A stretch of 64,000 nt of DNA from Candidatus Borkfalkia avistercoris (GCA_019115995.1 DXCL01000046.1:1-64000); one strand, 5' to 3'; shown: positions 16,910 to 27,252, counted from the first letter of the stretch. Notes: a model not told the origin generated them from the letters alone. Numbers and translations: made by a program.

Positions 16910-19531
16910 TCATTCGTTCGATTTCAGCGAGTCCGCCATATTGATCTTATTGAGTTTGATGAGCATAAAGGCATACACGATCGCCGCAAACGCGATGGTA
17001 AGCAGGAACGCCCACAAATAGCTCAGCCCGCCGATCGTGCGGCCGAACATCATCATAACGCTGTCCACCCTGCCCACGATGAACATGTGCAGCAGGAAGC
17101 CGAGCAACAGTCCGAGCAGCGTTCCCGCGAGCGTCAGGATCGCGCTTTCGCGGTAGATATAACCTGCGACCTCATACTTTTTATAACCGAGCACGCGCAG
17201 CGTTGCGATCTCCTTTTTGCGCTCGTCGATATTGATATTCGTAAGATTGTACAGCACGATCGCCGCGAGCGCGCCCGCACTGATGACGAGTACCGCGATC
17301 ACCAGCCCCATGGTTGAGCTGAGCGCGCGGAAAGTATCCAGCGTGTCGTCCGTAAAGGTAACGGAGGTGACCCGCCCGTCCTGCAAAAGCCGCTCCGTAG
17401 CCGCGCCCGTATCGGTAACGCCCGACTTTACGAAATAAGTGTTTTCCGTGAGCTGCGCGTCCGGTTCGAGGGCGAGGAAAGCTTCTTTGCTCATGTACGC
17501 GACGGAGCCCGTATAGTATTCGCACACCGCCGTTACGCGCACCTCGTGCACCTCGCCCGCCGCGGAAACGTAAGTGATCAGATCGCCCGCCGAGATATCG
17601 TAGACGGTGGCTATGTTTTCCGGCAGGATCAGTCCGCTCTGTTCGTTCATATTTATTATAGCAGATTTTTTCCGGGTGCGCAACTCAACGAGCGAAGCAA
17701 ATTTTCCGTACGTTTCCGGATCGGCGGCGTCTACGACGAACATTTCTATGCTTTCCCGCGAATCACCCATGAGCAGCTGCCCGTTTTCGCTGTAAAGGGA
17801 AACGCTCTCCGTGCCCTCTCCGTTCAAAAACTCGTCAAGATAGGAATTTTCCCCCTCCTCCGCGGATGGATCGTATTCTACGATGGAATCGTATTTTATG
17901 ATCTCCTTATACTGTATATCCTGCACGGCGTCCACGGAATCGCTCAACCCGAAGCCCGTAAGGATAAGCGCAGTACATCCCATTACGGAAATAATGGTGA
18001 GCACCATGTTCTTTTTATAGCGGAAAATATTGCGGATCGTCGCCTTCCATTTGAATTTGAGCCTGTTCCAGAAAAAGCCTGCCCTTTCGAGCAATATGCG
18101 CTTGCCGGGCTTCGGAGCCTTGGGCTGCATGAGCGTTGCGGGTTTCTCTTTCAGAGACGCCCCGCAGGCAAATACGGTCACTGCCGCCGTTCCCGCCAGG
18201 GCGATCGCAAAAACGGCAAGGGCAAACCAAGGACTGAACAGCAGCGAGAGCGACGGCAGATAATACATCGTGGAATACGCCCGCCAGAATATGCTCGGCA
18301 ACAGGCTGAATCCGATCAGAATGCCCGCCACGCACCCGATAAAGCTCGCAAGACAGCAATACAGCAAGTACTTCGACACGATCTTTCCGTTACCGTAGCC
18401 CAGCGCCTTAAAGGTACCGATCTGCATGCGGTCTTCCTCCACCATGCGCGTCATGGAAGTGAGCGCGACGAGCGCCGCCACCACGATAAAGAAGATGGGA
18501 AAGATGCCCGCAATATCCTCAACCTTTTCAACGTTGAGATCGTAGCTGACGTAACTCACGTTCGAACTTGCGCGGTCGAGCACATACCATTGCGCGGAAG
18601 CGGGCACGGAAACAGAGAGGCCCATTCCCGCCAGCTGCTCGTTCAGGTCTTCTATCTTCTGATTCAGAGCCCCGCTCCGCTGCGTGCCCAAAGAAGAGAA
18701 CAGATCCGCTTTTTCCAAAGCGAAAGATTTATACTTTTCCGTAAACGCCTCATATTCGTCCGAACCGGAAAGAGCCACCCAGCAATCGGTATACGCAACG
18801 TCGGTACCCAAATAATTTTTGAGCAAACCGAAAAGCGTGCCTCCGGAAAGGTCGTAAATGCCGTCCCCCGCGCCGTCCGCGCTGTCGTATGCCTGCCCGT
18901 AGACGACCGTCCCCACGACGCCCGTGCCGATAGTCGTAACTTCGCGCCCGTCGCGGAAAAAATAATCGGGCGAAGCGACGATGCCTACCACGGTATATTC
19001 CTCTATGGCGTATACGTCGCCGTACTGCTGCTGACCTCCCGACACAACGGAGATCTTATCCCCCACGGAAACATCGAGAAAATAATTGTTCGCCCGCTCC
19101 ACGACGACTTCACCCGGGGCGTCCGGAAATTCGCCCTCCAAGAGCTCAAATTTATTCAGGTAATCTCCCGCGCGCACCTTTTCAAAATCCAGCCCCACGA
19201 CGCGCCCTACCGTCTCCGTGTTCCCGACGCGCACTATCGTATCCGTTGAAACGACGGGCATTACCTTTGCGGCGATCGTATTGCCTTCACTGTCGGTCAA
19301 CGATTCTATTGCGGAAACGTCTTCGGCGGTCAACCCATACGAACCCTTTATGTCTATATCGTAGATATCAGATTCGCGATAGTATCTGTCCATCGAGCGC
19401 TTCATGTCGGGCGTGGCCTGCATCACGCCGATCAGAAAGCCTACGCCGAGCGCTACGATCGCCATGATCGCGATGAATCGGCCGAAGCCGGTCTTAAATT
19501 CCTTGGCTATGTTTTTGCTAAACTTTTTCAT
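16910..19531 (-). CDS. ABC transporter permease, FtsX/MacB-like
   Basis: Two FtsX-type modules with large extracytoplasmic domains. Confidence 0.93.
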   Translation of the reverse strand: MKKFSKNIAKEFKTGFGRFIAIMAIVALGVGFLIGVMQATPDMKRSMDRYYRESDIYDIDIKGSYGLTAEDVSAIESLTDSEGNTIAAKVMPVVSTDTIVRVGNTETVGRVVGLDFEKVRAGDYLNKFELLEGEFPDAPGEVVVERANNYFLDVSVGDKISVVSGGQQQYGDVYAIEEYTVVGIVASPDYFFRDGREVTTIGTGVVGTVVYGQAYDSADGAGDGIYDLSGGTLFGLLKNYLGTDVAYTDCWVALSGSDEYEAFTEKYKSFALEKADLFSSLGTQRSGALNQKIEDLNEQLAGMGLSVSVPASAQWYVLDRASSNVSYVSYDLNVEKVEDIAGIFPIFFIVVAALVALTSMTRMVEEDRMQIGTFKALGYGNGKIVSKYLLYCCLASFIGCVAGILIGFSLLPSIFWRAYSTMYYLPSLSLLFSPWFALAVFAIALAGTAAVTVFACGASLKEKPATLMQPKAPKPGKRILLERAGFFWNRLKFKWKATIRNIFRYKKNMVLTIISVMGCTALILTGFGLSDSVDAVQDIQYKEIIKYDSIVEYDPSAEEGENSYLDEFLNGEGTESVSLYSENGQLLMGDSRESIEMFVVDAADPETYGKFASLVELRTRKKSAIINMNEQSGLILPENIATVYDISAGDLITYVSAAGEVHEVRVTAVCEYYTGSVAYMSKEAFLALEPDAQLTENTYFVKSGVTDTGAATERLLQDGRVTSVTFTDDTLDTFRALSSTMGLVIAVLVISAGALAAIVLYNLTNINIDERKKEIATLRVLGYKKYEVAGYIYRESAILTLAGTLLGLLLGFLLHMFIVGRVDSVMMMFGRTIGGLSYLWAFLLTIAFAAIVYAFMLIKLNKINMADSLKSNE

Positions 19532-19567
19532 GCCGCATCTCCTTTGCCAGAAAATATGCGCAGGCCG

Positions 19568-20269
19568 TTACCATTCGATCCTGGAAACGTCTTCGGGCGT
19601 CGCAACGGTCTCCTCCGAAGATACTTTTCCGTTTTTGATGTGTATGACCCTGTCTGCCATGCGCGTGATCGCCTGGTTATGCGTGATCACTATGACCGTT
19701 TTTTTGTTTTCCCTGCACACGTCGTGCAAAAGTTTCAAAATGTTTTTGCCCGTTTCGTAATCGAGCGCGCCCGTCGGCTCGTCGCAAAGCAACAGCTTGG
19801 GATTTTTCGCAATGGCGCGCGCTATGGAAACGCGCTGCTGCTCGCCGCCCGAAAGCTGCGCGGGAAAATTGTTCATTCTCTCGGCAAGCCCTACCTGTTC
19901 GAGCGTCTTTTTCGCATCGAGCGGATCTTTGCAGATCTCGGACGCGATCTCCACGTTTTCCAGGGCCGTAAGATTCTGGATCAGATTATAAAACTGAAAA
20001 ACAAAGCCTACGTCGTACCGCCTGTACAAAGTGAGCCGCTTTTCGTTGTAAGAGCTTATCTCGGTGCCGTCAACATAGATCTCCCCGCCCGTCACGCTGT
20101 CCATTCCGCCCAACATGTTCAGCACGGTCGTCTTGCCTGCGCCGCTCGGCCCCACGATCACGCAGAATTCTCCCTCCTCAATGGTAAAATCCACGCCGTC
20201 CGACGCCTTGATCACGTTGCTTCCCATTGTGAAAAATCTCGTCACATTTTTGAATTCTACAAAGCTCAT
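19568..20269 (-). CDS. ABC transporter ATP-binding protein
   Basis: Walker [10 protein letters not shown], signature [14 protein letters not shown], Walker [13 protein letters not shown]. Confidence 0.96.
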   Translation of the reverse strand: MSFVEFKNVTRFFTMGSNVIKASDGVDFTIEEGEFCVIVGPSGAGKTTVLNMLGGMDSVTGGEIYVDGTEISSYNEKRLTLYRRYDVGFVFQFYNLIQNLTALENVEIASEICKDPLDAKKTLEQVGLAERMNNFPAQLSGGEQQRVSIARAIAKNPKLLLCDEPTGALDYETGKNILKLLHDVCRENKKTVIVITHNQAITRMADRVIHIKNGKVSSEETVATPEDVSRIEW

Positions 20270-20373
20270 TTTTCTGCCTCCCGTCCTTTACGCCGCTCCG
20301 CATGCCGCCCGCCGTCATGTTTTGCGGGCAGATTTGTCATACCTTGTAACAGCCAATTATGACAATAGTGATA

Positions 20374-20394
20374 ATAGTTTTTACTAATAACTAT
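20374..20394. promoter_or_regulatory. Candidate operator upstream of the ABC/MarR operon
   Basis: ATAGTT-N9-AACTAT inverted repeat in the AT-rich promoter region. Confidence 0.35.
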
Positions 20395-20629
20395 CTTGTA
20401 CTTTTATTATATGCCATCAAACGAGATTTGTCAATATTACGGTGTAAAAACAGTGTAAAAATTTGGCGAAATGCGATTTCTTTCTCCGTTCACAAAACGG
20501 TGCGACTGCGCTTGTTTTTTACCGCGCCCCTCTTTTGACCTTGCCCGCTCCATCGTCGCATACTATAATATACTATAATTTAAAGTGGAAAAAGGAGCAG
20601 TAAAAACCGCTCCTTTTCCGTGCTTTGCT

Positions 20630-20863
20630 TTATACTCGCTCGTCGCGGTGATTCGTAAAACGCAGAATCCCGTTCGCAAACACGGTATAAACGATCAGCC
20701 AGATCGCTGCCGCCGCAATGACGCAGTACGTGATGATCGCCCCGACGCTCCTGTCGCCCATAAAAATGGCGGAAACGAGGTTAAAATTAAAAATCCCGTA
20801 CAGGCCCCAGTTGACCGCGCCAAGCAAAACAAGTATATAAGATACCAGATTCGCTATGATCAT
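20630..20863 (-). CDS. DUF378-like small membrane protein
   Basis: MIIANLVSYILVLLGAVNWGLYGIFNFNLVSAIFMGDRSVGAIITYCVIAAAAIW. Confidence 0.85.
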   Translation of the reverse strand: MIIANLVSYILVLLGAVNWGLYGIFNFNLVSAIFMGDRSVGAIITYCVIAAAAIWLIVYTVFANGILRFTNHRDERV

Positions 20864-20956
20864 GTGCGTTACCTCCTTCTCTTAGTCTGTGCCGGGAGCC
20901 TCGCTTTTATAATGGTGAATTTTGTCAGGCGTCAGGCGCAAAACCGCTTATTACTT

Positions 20957-21418
20957 TCACGTTCGCTTGATCCAGCTCGGCGAAGCGGGCGCTTCGCCCG
21001 TTTCGGGAGCGTTCAGCCACGCCTCGTACCATGCGGAGAGCTCCGCCCTCTGTTCTGCCGTCAGTTTATCGTACCAAAGCGTTCCGCGGTCGACAACGGA
21101 AAAACATTCCGCCGCGCGCCGGGCGCGCAGCGCGTCCGCCCGCCGCGATTCCAATTCGCTTTGCGTATACGGCACAAACACATAAATATCTTCATACTCG
21201 TTGTACGCCGCCCGCGCGGTCTGCGCGGGAACATCTACGATCCACTCCACGTCTTTCCCGCCGTTGGGATATTCCGCCTTGGTTTCCCAATGCCCGCGCT
21301 CCGCAACGGCCTCTATCGCGGCGTGGCGGGCGACCAGTAATTTATCCTCCCGCAAATAACCCAGCGAAAAATCGGGCGAAAAAATTTCCTGCTTCTTTTC
21401 CTCATCGAATATTCTCAT
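20957..21418 (-). CDS. Hypothetical protein paired with the tail-collar protein, possibly tail-fibre-assembly-like
   Basis: MRIFDEEKKQEIFSPDFSLGYLREDKLLV...; ATG at 21418 with ggaggt SD. Confidence 0.6.
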   Translation of the reverse strand: MRIFDEEKKQEIFSPDFSLGYLREDKLLVARHAAIEAVAERGHWETKAEYPNGGKDVEWIVDVPAQTARAAYNEYEDIYVFVPYTQSELESRRADALRARRAAECFSVVDRGTLWYDKLTAEQRAELSAWYEAWLNAPETGEAPASPSWIKRT

Positions 21419-21432
21419 ACTTGCACCTCCCT

Positions 21433-23418
21433 TTATGCAGTTCTGCGCCACATATATACCACATAATAAGGCGGCATATTGTTGTGCGCCGCTCCGCCGC
21501 CGGTATACTGCGTTGTCAGCGTATTCGCATTGTTCGTATACCAGCCGTCGTACTGGATATGATTATACCCTCCGCCCGCGTTGCCCGCTTCTATCACCGG
21601 CACGCCGTGATTGTGCGAAGGCATTTCGCTGATGCTCAGCACATGCGTTTCCTCTCCGCCCGTCGCGCCCGCGCCGTACGTTCCCTGCGCATACAAAAAC
21701 CTGTTCTGTATCTGCGTCCACGAGCCGCCGAACAGCGAAGCGGGAGAGGTGCCCTGCAAAGAAATGTAGACCGACCCGACGGGATACGTTTTATCGAGCA
21801 GTGCGGCGGCTTTTAAATAAACGGCGGCAATGTTGTCGCCGTTGCCGTCCTGCGCCGCCTTCACCGCGTTTTCGGCATTCGTCGCATTGCCCACCGACAT
21901 ACTGCCGTACGTGCCGTTTTGCCTGGCGTAGACGGAAGCGATGTTTTCCCCGTTTCCGTCCTGATCCGCCTTCGTCGCGCTGCCTACCGACAGACCGGGG
22001 TAGTTTCCCGAAACATTCGCCTTTTGACCGAGGGCCGCCTGCACCGCGGCGGATACGGGCTTGTCCGCGTCTGACGTGTTTTCCACATTGCCCAAGCCGA
22101 GGTCGGATTTTGTGACTGTCTGCGCCGAAGAACCGTTAAAGCTCTTTTCCCCGAACGTCAGCGCGTTTGCGAGTTTTTCCGCCGTACCCGCCGTCAATGC
22201 GTTTTGCGCGTTTTCGGCGTTCACGGCATTCTGCGCATTTACGGCAGTCTCTGCCCCGCCAACCGTCATATCAGGATAGCTTCCGCTTTTATGCGCGTAA
22301 TCGGAAAGATCTATGCGCGTAGACCCGATAAATTCATAAGCTGATTTCGACGGCACCCAGATATATTCGTTATACGAATCCTCCGCCGCGCCGCTCTGCG
22401 CGTTCGGGATCAGATAGAGAAACTTCGTGCTCCCGGGAACGGGAAGATCTTTCGCATCGGCATAATCGGTATTCGGCTGAATGCCGAGTTCCGCATACCG
22501 CTTTGCGAGCTGAACGCTCGCCTGCGCTTCGGCAGCGTACCCCTCTGCGGACGCCTCGGCGCTCACCGCCGCAAAACGGGCGGTCTCCGCGTCCTGCGCG
22601 GCGCATTGCGCCGACAGAGAAAAGCCCTGCGCTTCGTCTTTGAAAGCCTGCGCGGTGGCTTTATCCTCCTCTGCGGCAGAAGCAGCCGCCTGCGCCGCCG
22701 CTTCGCTTACCGAGGCCGCCTGCGCGCTCGCGCCCGCGTTTTCCGCGAAAGCCTGCGCCTGCTCGCTCGCACTGTGCGCCGCCTCGAAAGACAGCATTAC
22801 CTCCCAGTAGTCCGTCTGCAACGCCCCGTCTGCATACGGTGCGTGATCGTTGTCTGCGACCTTCGAACGCAAAAGAACGCCGTATCCTTCCCCGTCGGGC
22901 ACAAACGCGAGCTCATTCGCCCCGTATGTATAAGCGTCGCTCCACGCATAGAGCGCGCGCGACGGATAAAAGCCTCCCGCAACCTCGCCCGACAACGCGG
23001 CAATATTGGAAAGGATCTGCCCGTACACGTCTGCCGAGGGCGTTTCGGGCAACTGCGCACGCACCCCGCGCGACACGGCAAAGGTGGCTTCTCCCGAAGC
23101 GGTCACTTCTCCCTCGCTTTCCGTATAAAAGTAGAACTGCACCGCGACCGTTCCGTAACGCGCCGCGACTGCCGCAGGAACGGTATACGTCCACCCCGAC
23201 CAGACAGCGCCGCCCTCCTTCGTCGCCACCCTGCCCGCAGGTGCCATCGCCGACGGCGCCAGAGTGCTGCCGTCCGCCAGCCGAAACGCCGCCATGACCT
23301 GCGTATTGCAGGCAAAGGGCGCAAACAGCGCGATCTCGTCGGCATTGGCCGAACCTTGATGCACCGCCCCCGGCAGGCATTTTACGATCGTGCCGTCATG
23401 ATCTGCAAAAAATATCAA
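21433..23418 (-). CDS. Phage tail-fibre/collar-type protein (orphan)
   Basis: C-terminus YPVGSVYISLQGTSPASLFGGSW...MPSHNHG...MPPYYVVYMWRRTA; LGNVENTSDADKPVS tail-fibre repeats. TTG start at 23418 preceded by aaggagg. Confidence 0.85.
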   Translation of the reverse strand: MIFFADHDGTIVKCLPGAVHQGSANADEIALFAPFACNTQVMAAFRLADGSTLAPSAMAPAGRVATKEGGAVWSGWTYTVPAAVAARYGTVAVQFYFYTESEGEVTASGEATFAVSRGVRAQLPETPSADVYGQILSNIAALSGEVAGGFYPSRALYAWSDAYTYGANELAFVPDGEGYGVLLRSKVADNDHAPYADGALQTDYWEVMLSFEAAHSASEQAQAFAENAGASAQAASVSEAAAQAAASAAEEDKATAQAFKDEAQGFSLSAQCAAQDAETARFAAVSAEASAEGYAAEAQASVQLAKRYAELGIQPNTDYADAKDLPVPGSTKFLYLIPNAQSGAAEDSYNEYIWVPSKSAYEFIGSTRIDLSDYAHKSGSYPDMTVGGAETAVNAQNAVNAENAQNALTAGTAEKLANALTFGEKSFNGSSAQTVTKSDLGLGNVENTSDADKPVSAAVQAALGQKANVSGNYPGLSVGSATKADQDGNGENIASVYARQNGTYGSMSVGNATNAENAVKAAQDGNGDNIAAVYLKAAALLDKTYPVGSVYISLQGTSPASLFGGSWTQIQNRFLYAQGTYGAGATGGEETHVLSISEMPSHNHGVPVIEAGNAGGGYNHIQYDGWYTNNANTLTTQYTGGGAAHNNMPPYYVVYMWRRTA

Positions 23419-23597
23419 TTCGATTTTCCTCCTTCTGGCGGCAAACGCCGCAAGTTCGGGGCGCGGCAAGCGCCCCGCTTTCGATTCCATTATATATCAT
23501 GCGGAGGACAAAATAAAGAATACCTGCCACAAAGACGCAGGTATTCTCAAAAAATTGAATTTATAACGATTTATGCGTGACATAGTACAGCGCAAAT

Positions 23598-24476
23598 TCA
23601 TTGTTTATACATCTTTTTGTTCAGATACAGCGATAAATTTTCAGGAAGGATCCTGCCCGCAAAAGCATAGAATTTATTTTTTTTGCCGCATTGAATTTCG
23701 CAGGGAGGCTTTTTCATCGCGATCACGTCCGCCACGAGCTTCGCCACTCCCCCCGCGTTCAGCCCGCCCTGTTCCATATTCGCGAGCGCGGCGGTCGCCT
23801 TATTTACGCGGGAGGAATAATCTTTATTGTCTTCCTCCGAATAAATTTTACGCTTGAAGGTAAAACTCGTGGAAGTTCCGCCCGGCTGTACGCTGGTAAC
23901 GCGGATATTGAAAGGCGAAAGCTCTATATCCGCGCTCTTGGCAAGCATATCGAGCGCCGCCTTCGAACTCGAATAAAATCCGTCAAAGGCGACGGGAAAG
24001 AGCCCCGCCATCGAGCTGATGAGCACGATCTTGCCGCCCCTCTTTTTCATATACGGCACAACGGCCTGCATCGCGCGGAGCGCGCCGAAATAATTTACTT
24101 CAAAAAGGTAGCGATAATCCTTCGGGTCGGCGTATTCGAGCGGAGCCGCCATGGAAAAGCCTGCGCAGTATACGAGCGCGCACAGCCTGTCCGTCTTTTC
24201 CGCGACTGACTTGATCGCCTTTTCGAGCGTCGTTCCCACAGTAACGTCCGCCGCGTAATTTTTGACCCTCTCCAACGGGCACGGCGTACGCGAAATATTC
24301 ACGACGTTATAATTGCGGCCGATCAGTTTGAGCGCCGTTTCGTAGCCGATGCCCGACGACGCCCCTATAATGAGTACCGTTTTTTTGACTTTTTCGGCGC
24401 GCACCGTCTGCTGCGCCTGCGGCGCGGCCGCCGCTTCTTGCTTTTCTTCGTTTACTTTCGGTGTTTCCATACGCAT
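23598..24476 (-). CDS. SDR-family oxidoreductase
   Basis: IIGASSGIGYE, VYCAGFS, SSMAG...YSSSKAALD. Start revised to 24476 (or 24470); the upstream part of the track ORF is antisense to the ZIP gene. Confidence 0.93.
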   Translation of the reverse strand: MRMETPKVNEEKQEAAAAPQAQQTVRAEKVKKTVLIIGASSGIGYETALKLIGRNYNVVNISRTPCPLERVKNYAADVTVGTTLEKAIKSVAEKTDRLCALVYCAGFSMAAPLEYADPKDYRYLFEVNYFGALRAMQAVVPYMKKRGGKIVLISSMAGLFPVAFDGFYSSSKAALDMLAKSADIELSPFNIRVTSVQPGGTSTSFTFKRKIYSEEDNKDYSSRVNKATAALANMEQGGLNAGGVAKLVADVIAMKKPPCEIQCGKKNKFYAFAGRILPENLSLYLNKKMYKQ

Positions 24477-24508
24477 TGAGTTTTGCCCAAGCTCGCAAAA
24501 AATATACG

Positions 24509-25384
24509 TCACCCCAGAAAAATATCCAAAAACATCATCAGGGAAAAACCGAGCGCCGTACCGATGCTCGCCGCAAATTTGTTTTCGGAAAAACCAGACG
24601 GTATAAGCTCCGCACACACCGCGGCGATCATTGCCCCGGCCGAAAACGCGAGCGCCCACGGAAGCACGGAGGAAATGGCGGAGACCGCCAGCGCCCCGAG
24701 AACGCCCGCAGGCACCTCTGCAAACCCGGATGCCTGACCGATAAAGAACGCGCGAGGCGCCCGCATACCGTCCTTTCTGAGCGGCAAGGCAACGCACAGC
24801 CCTTCGGGAAAATTCTGTATCCCTATGCCGACCGCAAGCATGACCGCAGCCGCCAGCGCACCCGGCTCTCCCGCCGCCGAACCGAACGCGACCCCGACCG
24901 CAAACCCCTCCGGCACGTTATGCAGCGTCATCGCGGCGCACATCAGCGCACTGCCCCGTTTACCCTCTCCGCTGAACTTTTCCGTTCCGGAAAGGAAGAG
25001 ATCCGCAAGCATCACAAAGGCGCACCCCGCCAAAAAACCGACCGTAAGGACGAGCGCGGCATTTACCTTTCCTCCCTCCGCAGCGCCCTCCATTGCGGGG
25101 AGCAGGAGCGAAAAAAAGCTCGCCGCGATCATGATCCCCGCGGCAAACCCCATCGCCGCCGTCAAAAATTTTCCGCCCGATCTTCCCGAAAAAAATACAA
25201 GCGCCGCACCCGCAGCCGTCATGCCATAGGTAAACAAAGTCGCGCACAGCGCCTGCACCCAAACGGGCAGCCCCACCAAAAAATCCAAAGCCCTTATCCT
25301 CCGTAAGATCCTCCTTACATCTATATTCATCGGCGGCGTGAAATGTACGCCCTTTTTCGGAAAATTTTGCAAACTATGCCGCAC
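24509..25384 (-). CDS. ZIP-family metal transporter
   Basis: TLHNVPEGFAVGVAFG and GIGIQNFPEGLCVALPL metal-binding TM motifs. Confidence 0.93.
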   Translation of the reverse strand: MRHSLQNFPKKGVHFTPPMNIDVRRILRRIRALDFLVGLPVWVQALCATLFTYGMTAAGAALVFFSGRSGGKFLTAAMGFAAGIMIAASFFSLLLPAMEGAAEGGKVNAALVLTVGFLAGCAFVMLADLFLSGTEKFSGEGKRGSALMCAAMTLHNVPEGFAVGVAFGSAAGEPGALAAAVMLAVGIGIQNFPEGLCVALPLRKDGMRAPRAFFIGQASGFAEVPAGVLGALAVSAISSVLPWALAFSAGAMIAAVCAELIPSGFSENKFAASIGTALGFSLMMFLDIFLG

Positions 25385-25459
25385 AGAGTACTCGGCAAAT
25401 CGGCGGTTTAACGATAAAAAGCGGGAAGGCTTGCCCCTTCCCGCAGAGATCCTTTTTAT

Positions 25460-26377
25460 TCAGTTCAAAAAACCCTTGATCACGGCGTCTTCGGCTTCCT
25501 GTTCCGTAAGGCCTAAACTCATCAGCTTCATGAGCTGTTCCCCCGCGATCTTCCCGACGGCCGCTTCGTGCACGAGGCTCGCCTCGGGGGATACGGCGTC
25601 GATCTTGGGCGTGGATACGATGCGCGCTTTGCCGAGCAAAATGCCGTCGCACTCCACGTGCCCGAAGCATTCGTTTTTGCCCACGAGATCCGAGCCGAAT
25701 TTCTGTACGGAACTGCCCTTTGCCACGCTGCGGCTCACGATGTCCGCGCGGCTGTTCTCGCCGTTGAGATACACCTTGAAGTCGGTCACGGCGCTCTCGT
25801 CGTTATCCGTCAAGATCTTTTCCTTTACGATGAGCTGCGCGTTTTTGCCGAGCGTCGCATACGTCTTGCGCACCGTGCTCGTAACGCCGCCCAACTGGGT
25901 AGATTCCATCACAAAACAGGAATTTTCCTTGCAGTAGATCTTGGTAACGGGGTCAAAAGACTTTTTGCCAGTACCGTCGCCGGAGGCGTAATGCCTCTCG
26001 ATATATTTGACCTTTGCGCCCTTTTCCAGATGAAAGGTGTGTACGCCGTCGTGTTCGGCGTCGCCGCAGGCGTCGTTGTGTATCCCGCAGCCCGCGATAA
26101 TGGTCACGTCTGCCCCCTTGCCGATAAAAAAGTCGTTGTACACCGTCTCTTTAAAATCGCCCACGGTGAGCAATACGGGGATATGCACCGATTTATTGAC
26201 CACGCCCGCCTTTACGATGATGTCTATGCCGTCTTTATCTTTTTTGGGAACGATCTCTATATCGGAAGTCGAATTTCTCGCCATCAGCTTTCCGTTTTTG
26301 CGGATATTGAAGCTGCCTTCGGGTATATCGTGCAAACCCGCGATCGTCTCTAAAAGCTCCGAATCTGTCCTGTCCAT
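25460..26377 (-). CDS. SufB/SufD-family Fe-S assembly scaffold, short form
   Basis: 305 aa, SufBD-like core with C-terminal ATIGKIAGEQLMKLMSLGLTEQEAEDAVIKGFL-type ending. Confidence 0.88.
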   Translation of the reverse strand: MDRTDSELLETIAGLHDIPEGSFNIRKNGKLMARNSTSDIEIVPKKDKDGIDIIVKAGVVNKSVHIPVLLTVGDFKETVYNDFFIGKGADVTIIAGCGIHNDACGDAEHDGVHTFHLEKGAKVKYIERHYASGDGTGKKSFDPVTKIYCKENSCFVMESTQLGGVTSTVRKTYATLGKNAQLIVKEKILTDNDESAVTDFKVYLNGENSRADIVSRSVAKGSSVQKFGSDLVGKNECFGHVECDGILLGKARIVSTPKIDAVSPEASLVHEAAVGKIAGEQLMKLMSLGLTEQEAEDAVIKGFLN

Positions 26378-26379
26378 TT

Positions 26380-27129
26380 TCAGTTCTCCTTCAAGTTGCG
26401 CCAGCAGAGCGCGGGCCTGCGGGTCAGAAGCGCAAACAGATCGTCTCCCCTGCCCGCCGAAGTGATCTTGTCTTGATCGAACAAAAAGATCTTGTCCGCC
26501 GTCTCCAATATCCTCTGCTGGTGGCTGACTATGATCACCGTTTTGTCGCGCAGGCGGTCGAATATCTTTACCAGATCTTCAAAGCTCCAAAGGTCAATGC
26601 CTGCTTCCGGCTCGTCCAAAAGAAAGACCTCTCCGCCCTTCGCCACGGCCATGGCAAGCTCTATGCGTTTGAGCTCTCCGCCCGAGAGCGTGCCGTCCAC
26701 CGCGCGGTCGATGTAGTTGCGCGCGCACAACCCCACGGAAGAAAGGCAGTCGCACATATCCTCCGTGTTCATTTTGCGCCCGCTCGCAAGCTCCAAAAGC
26801 TTTTTTACCGTGATCCCTTTAAAGCGCACGGGCTGCTGAAACGCGATGGTAAAGCCTCTTTTCGCGCGCTCCGTAACGCCGAGGCCGGTGATGTCTTCCC
26901 CGTTGAAGAGCACCTTGCCCGCCGTAGGCTTCTCAAAGCCCATCACGAGCTTGATCAGCGTGGATTTTCCGCTTCCGTTCGGCCCCGTGATGACGTTGAT
27001 GCCCTTTTCCTCAAAGGTAAGGTCTACGTCTTTGAGAATGTCCTGCATTCTGCCCGTATTTTCGTCCTTCACGGAATATGAAATGTTTTTCAGTTCCAGC
27101 ATATCCGTTTTTCTCCTGCCCCGCCGCAC
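26380..27129 (-). CDS. SufC-like ATPase
   Basis: GPNGSGKST, LSGGELKRIELAMA, VFLLDEPEAGIDLWSFEDL. Confidence 0.9.
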   Translation of the reverse strand: MRRGRRKTDMLELKNISYSVKDENTGRMQDILKDVDLTFEEKGINVITGPNGSGKSTLIKLVMGFEKPTAGKVLFNGEDITGLGVTERAKRGFTIAFQQPVRFKGITVKKLLELASGRKMNTEDMCDCLSSVGLCARNYIDRAVDGTLSGGELKRIELAMAVAKGGEVFLLDEPEAGIDLWSFEDLVKIFDRLRDKTVIIVSHQQRILETADKIFLFDQDKITSAGRGDDLFALLTRRPALCWRNLKEN

Positions 27130-27252
27130 CGCGGCGGAGTCTTAATCAGTATTTCTCTTTGTCACGCAAATTATAGATAGAAAAGCCGCCCGTGTCAACA
27201 AAAATCGGGCGGCCGTTTCCTATAAAACCCCCTACGTTTTTGTTTCCGCGGC

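Noticed and set aside
17546-19249. 567-aa plus-strand ORF
   Set aside because: Antisense shadow of the FtsX-type permease.
20957-23418. Intact prophage
   Set aside because: Only tail-fibre-type genes are present; flanked by ordinary chromosomal genes.
21433-23490. Diversity-generating retroelement targeting the tail-fibre gene
   Set aside because: No reverse transcriptase and no adenine-biased template/variable repeat pair seen in the window.
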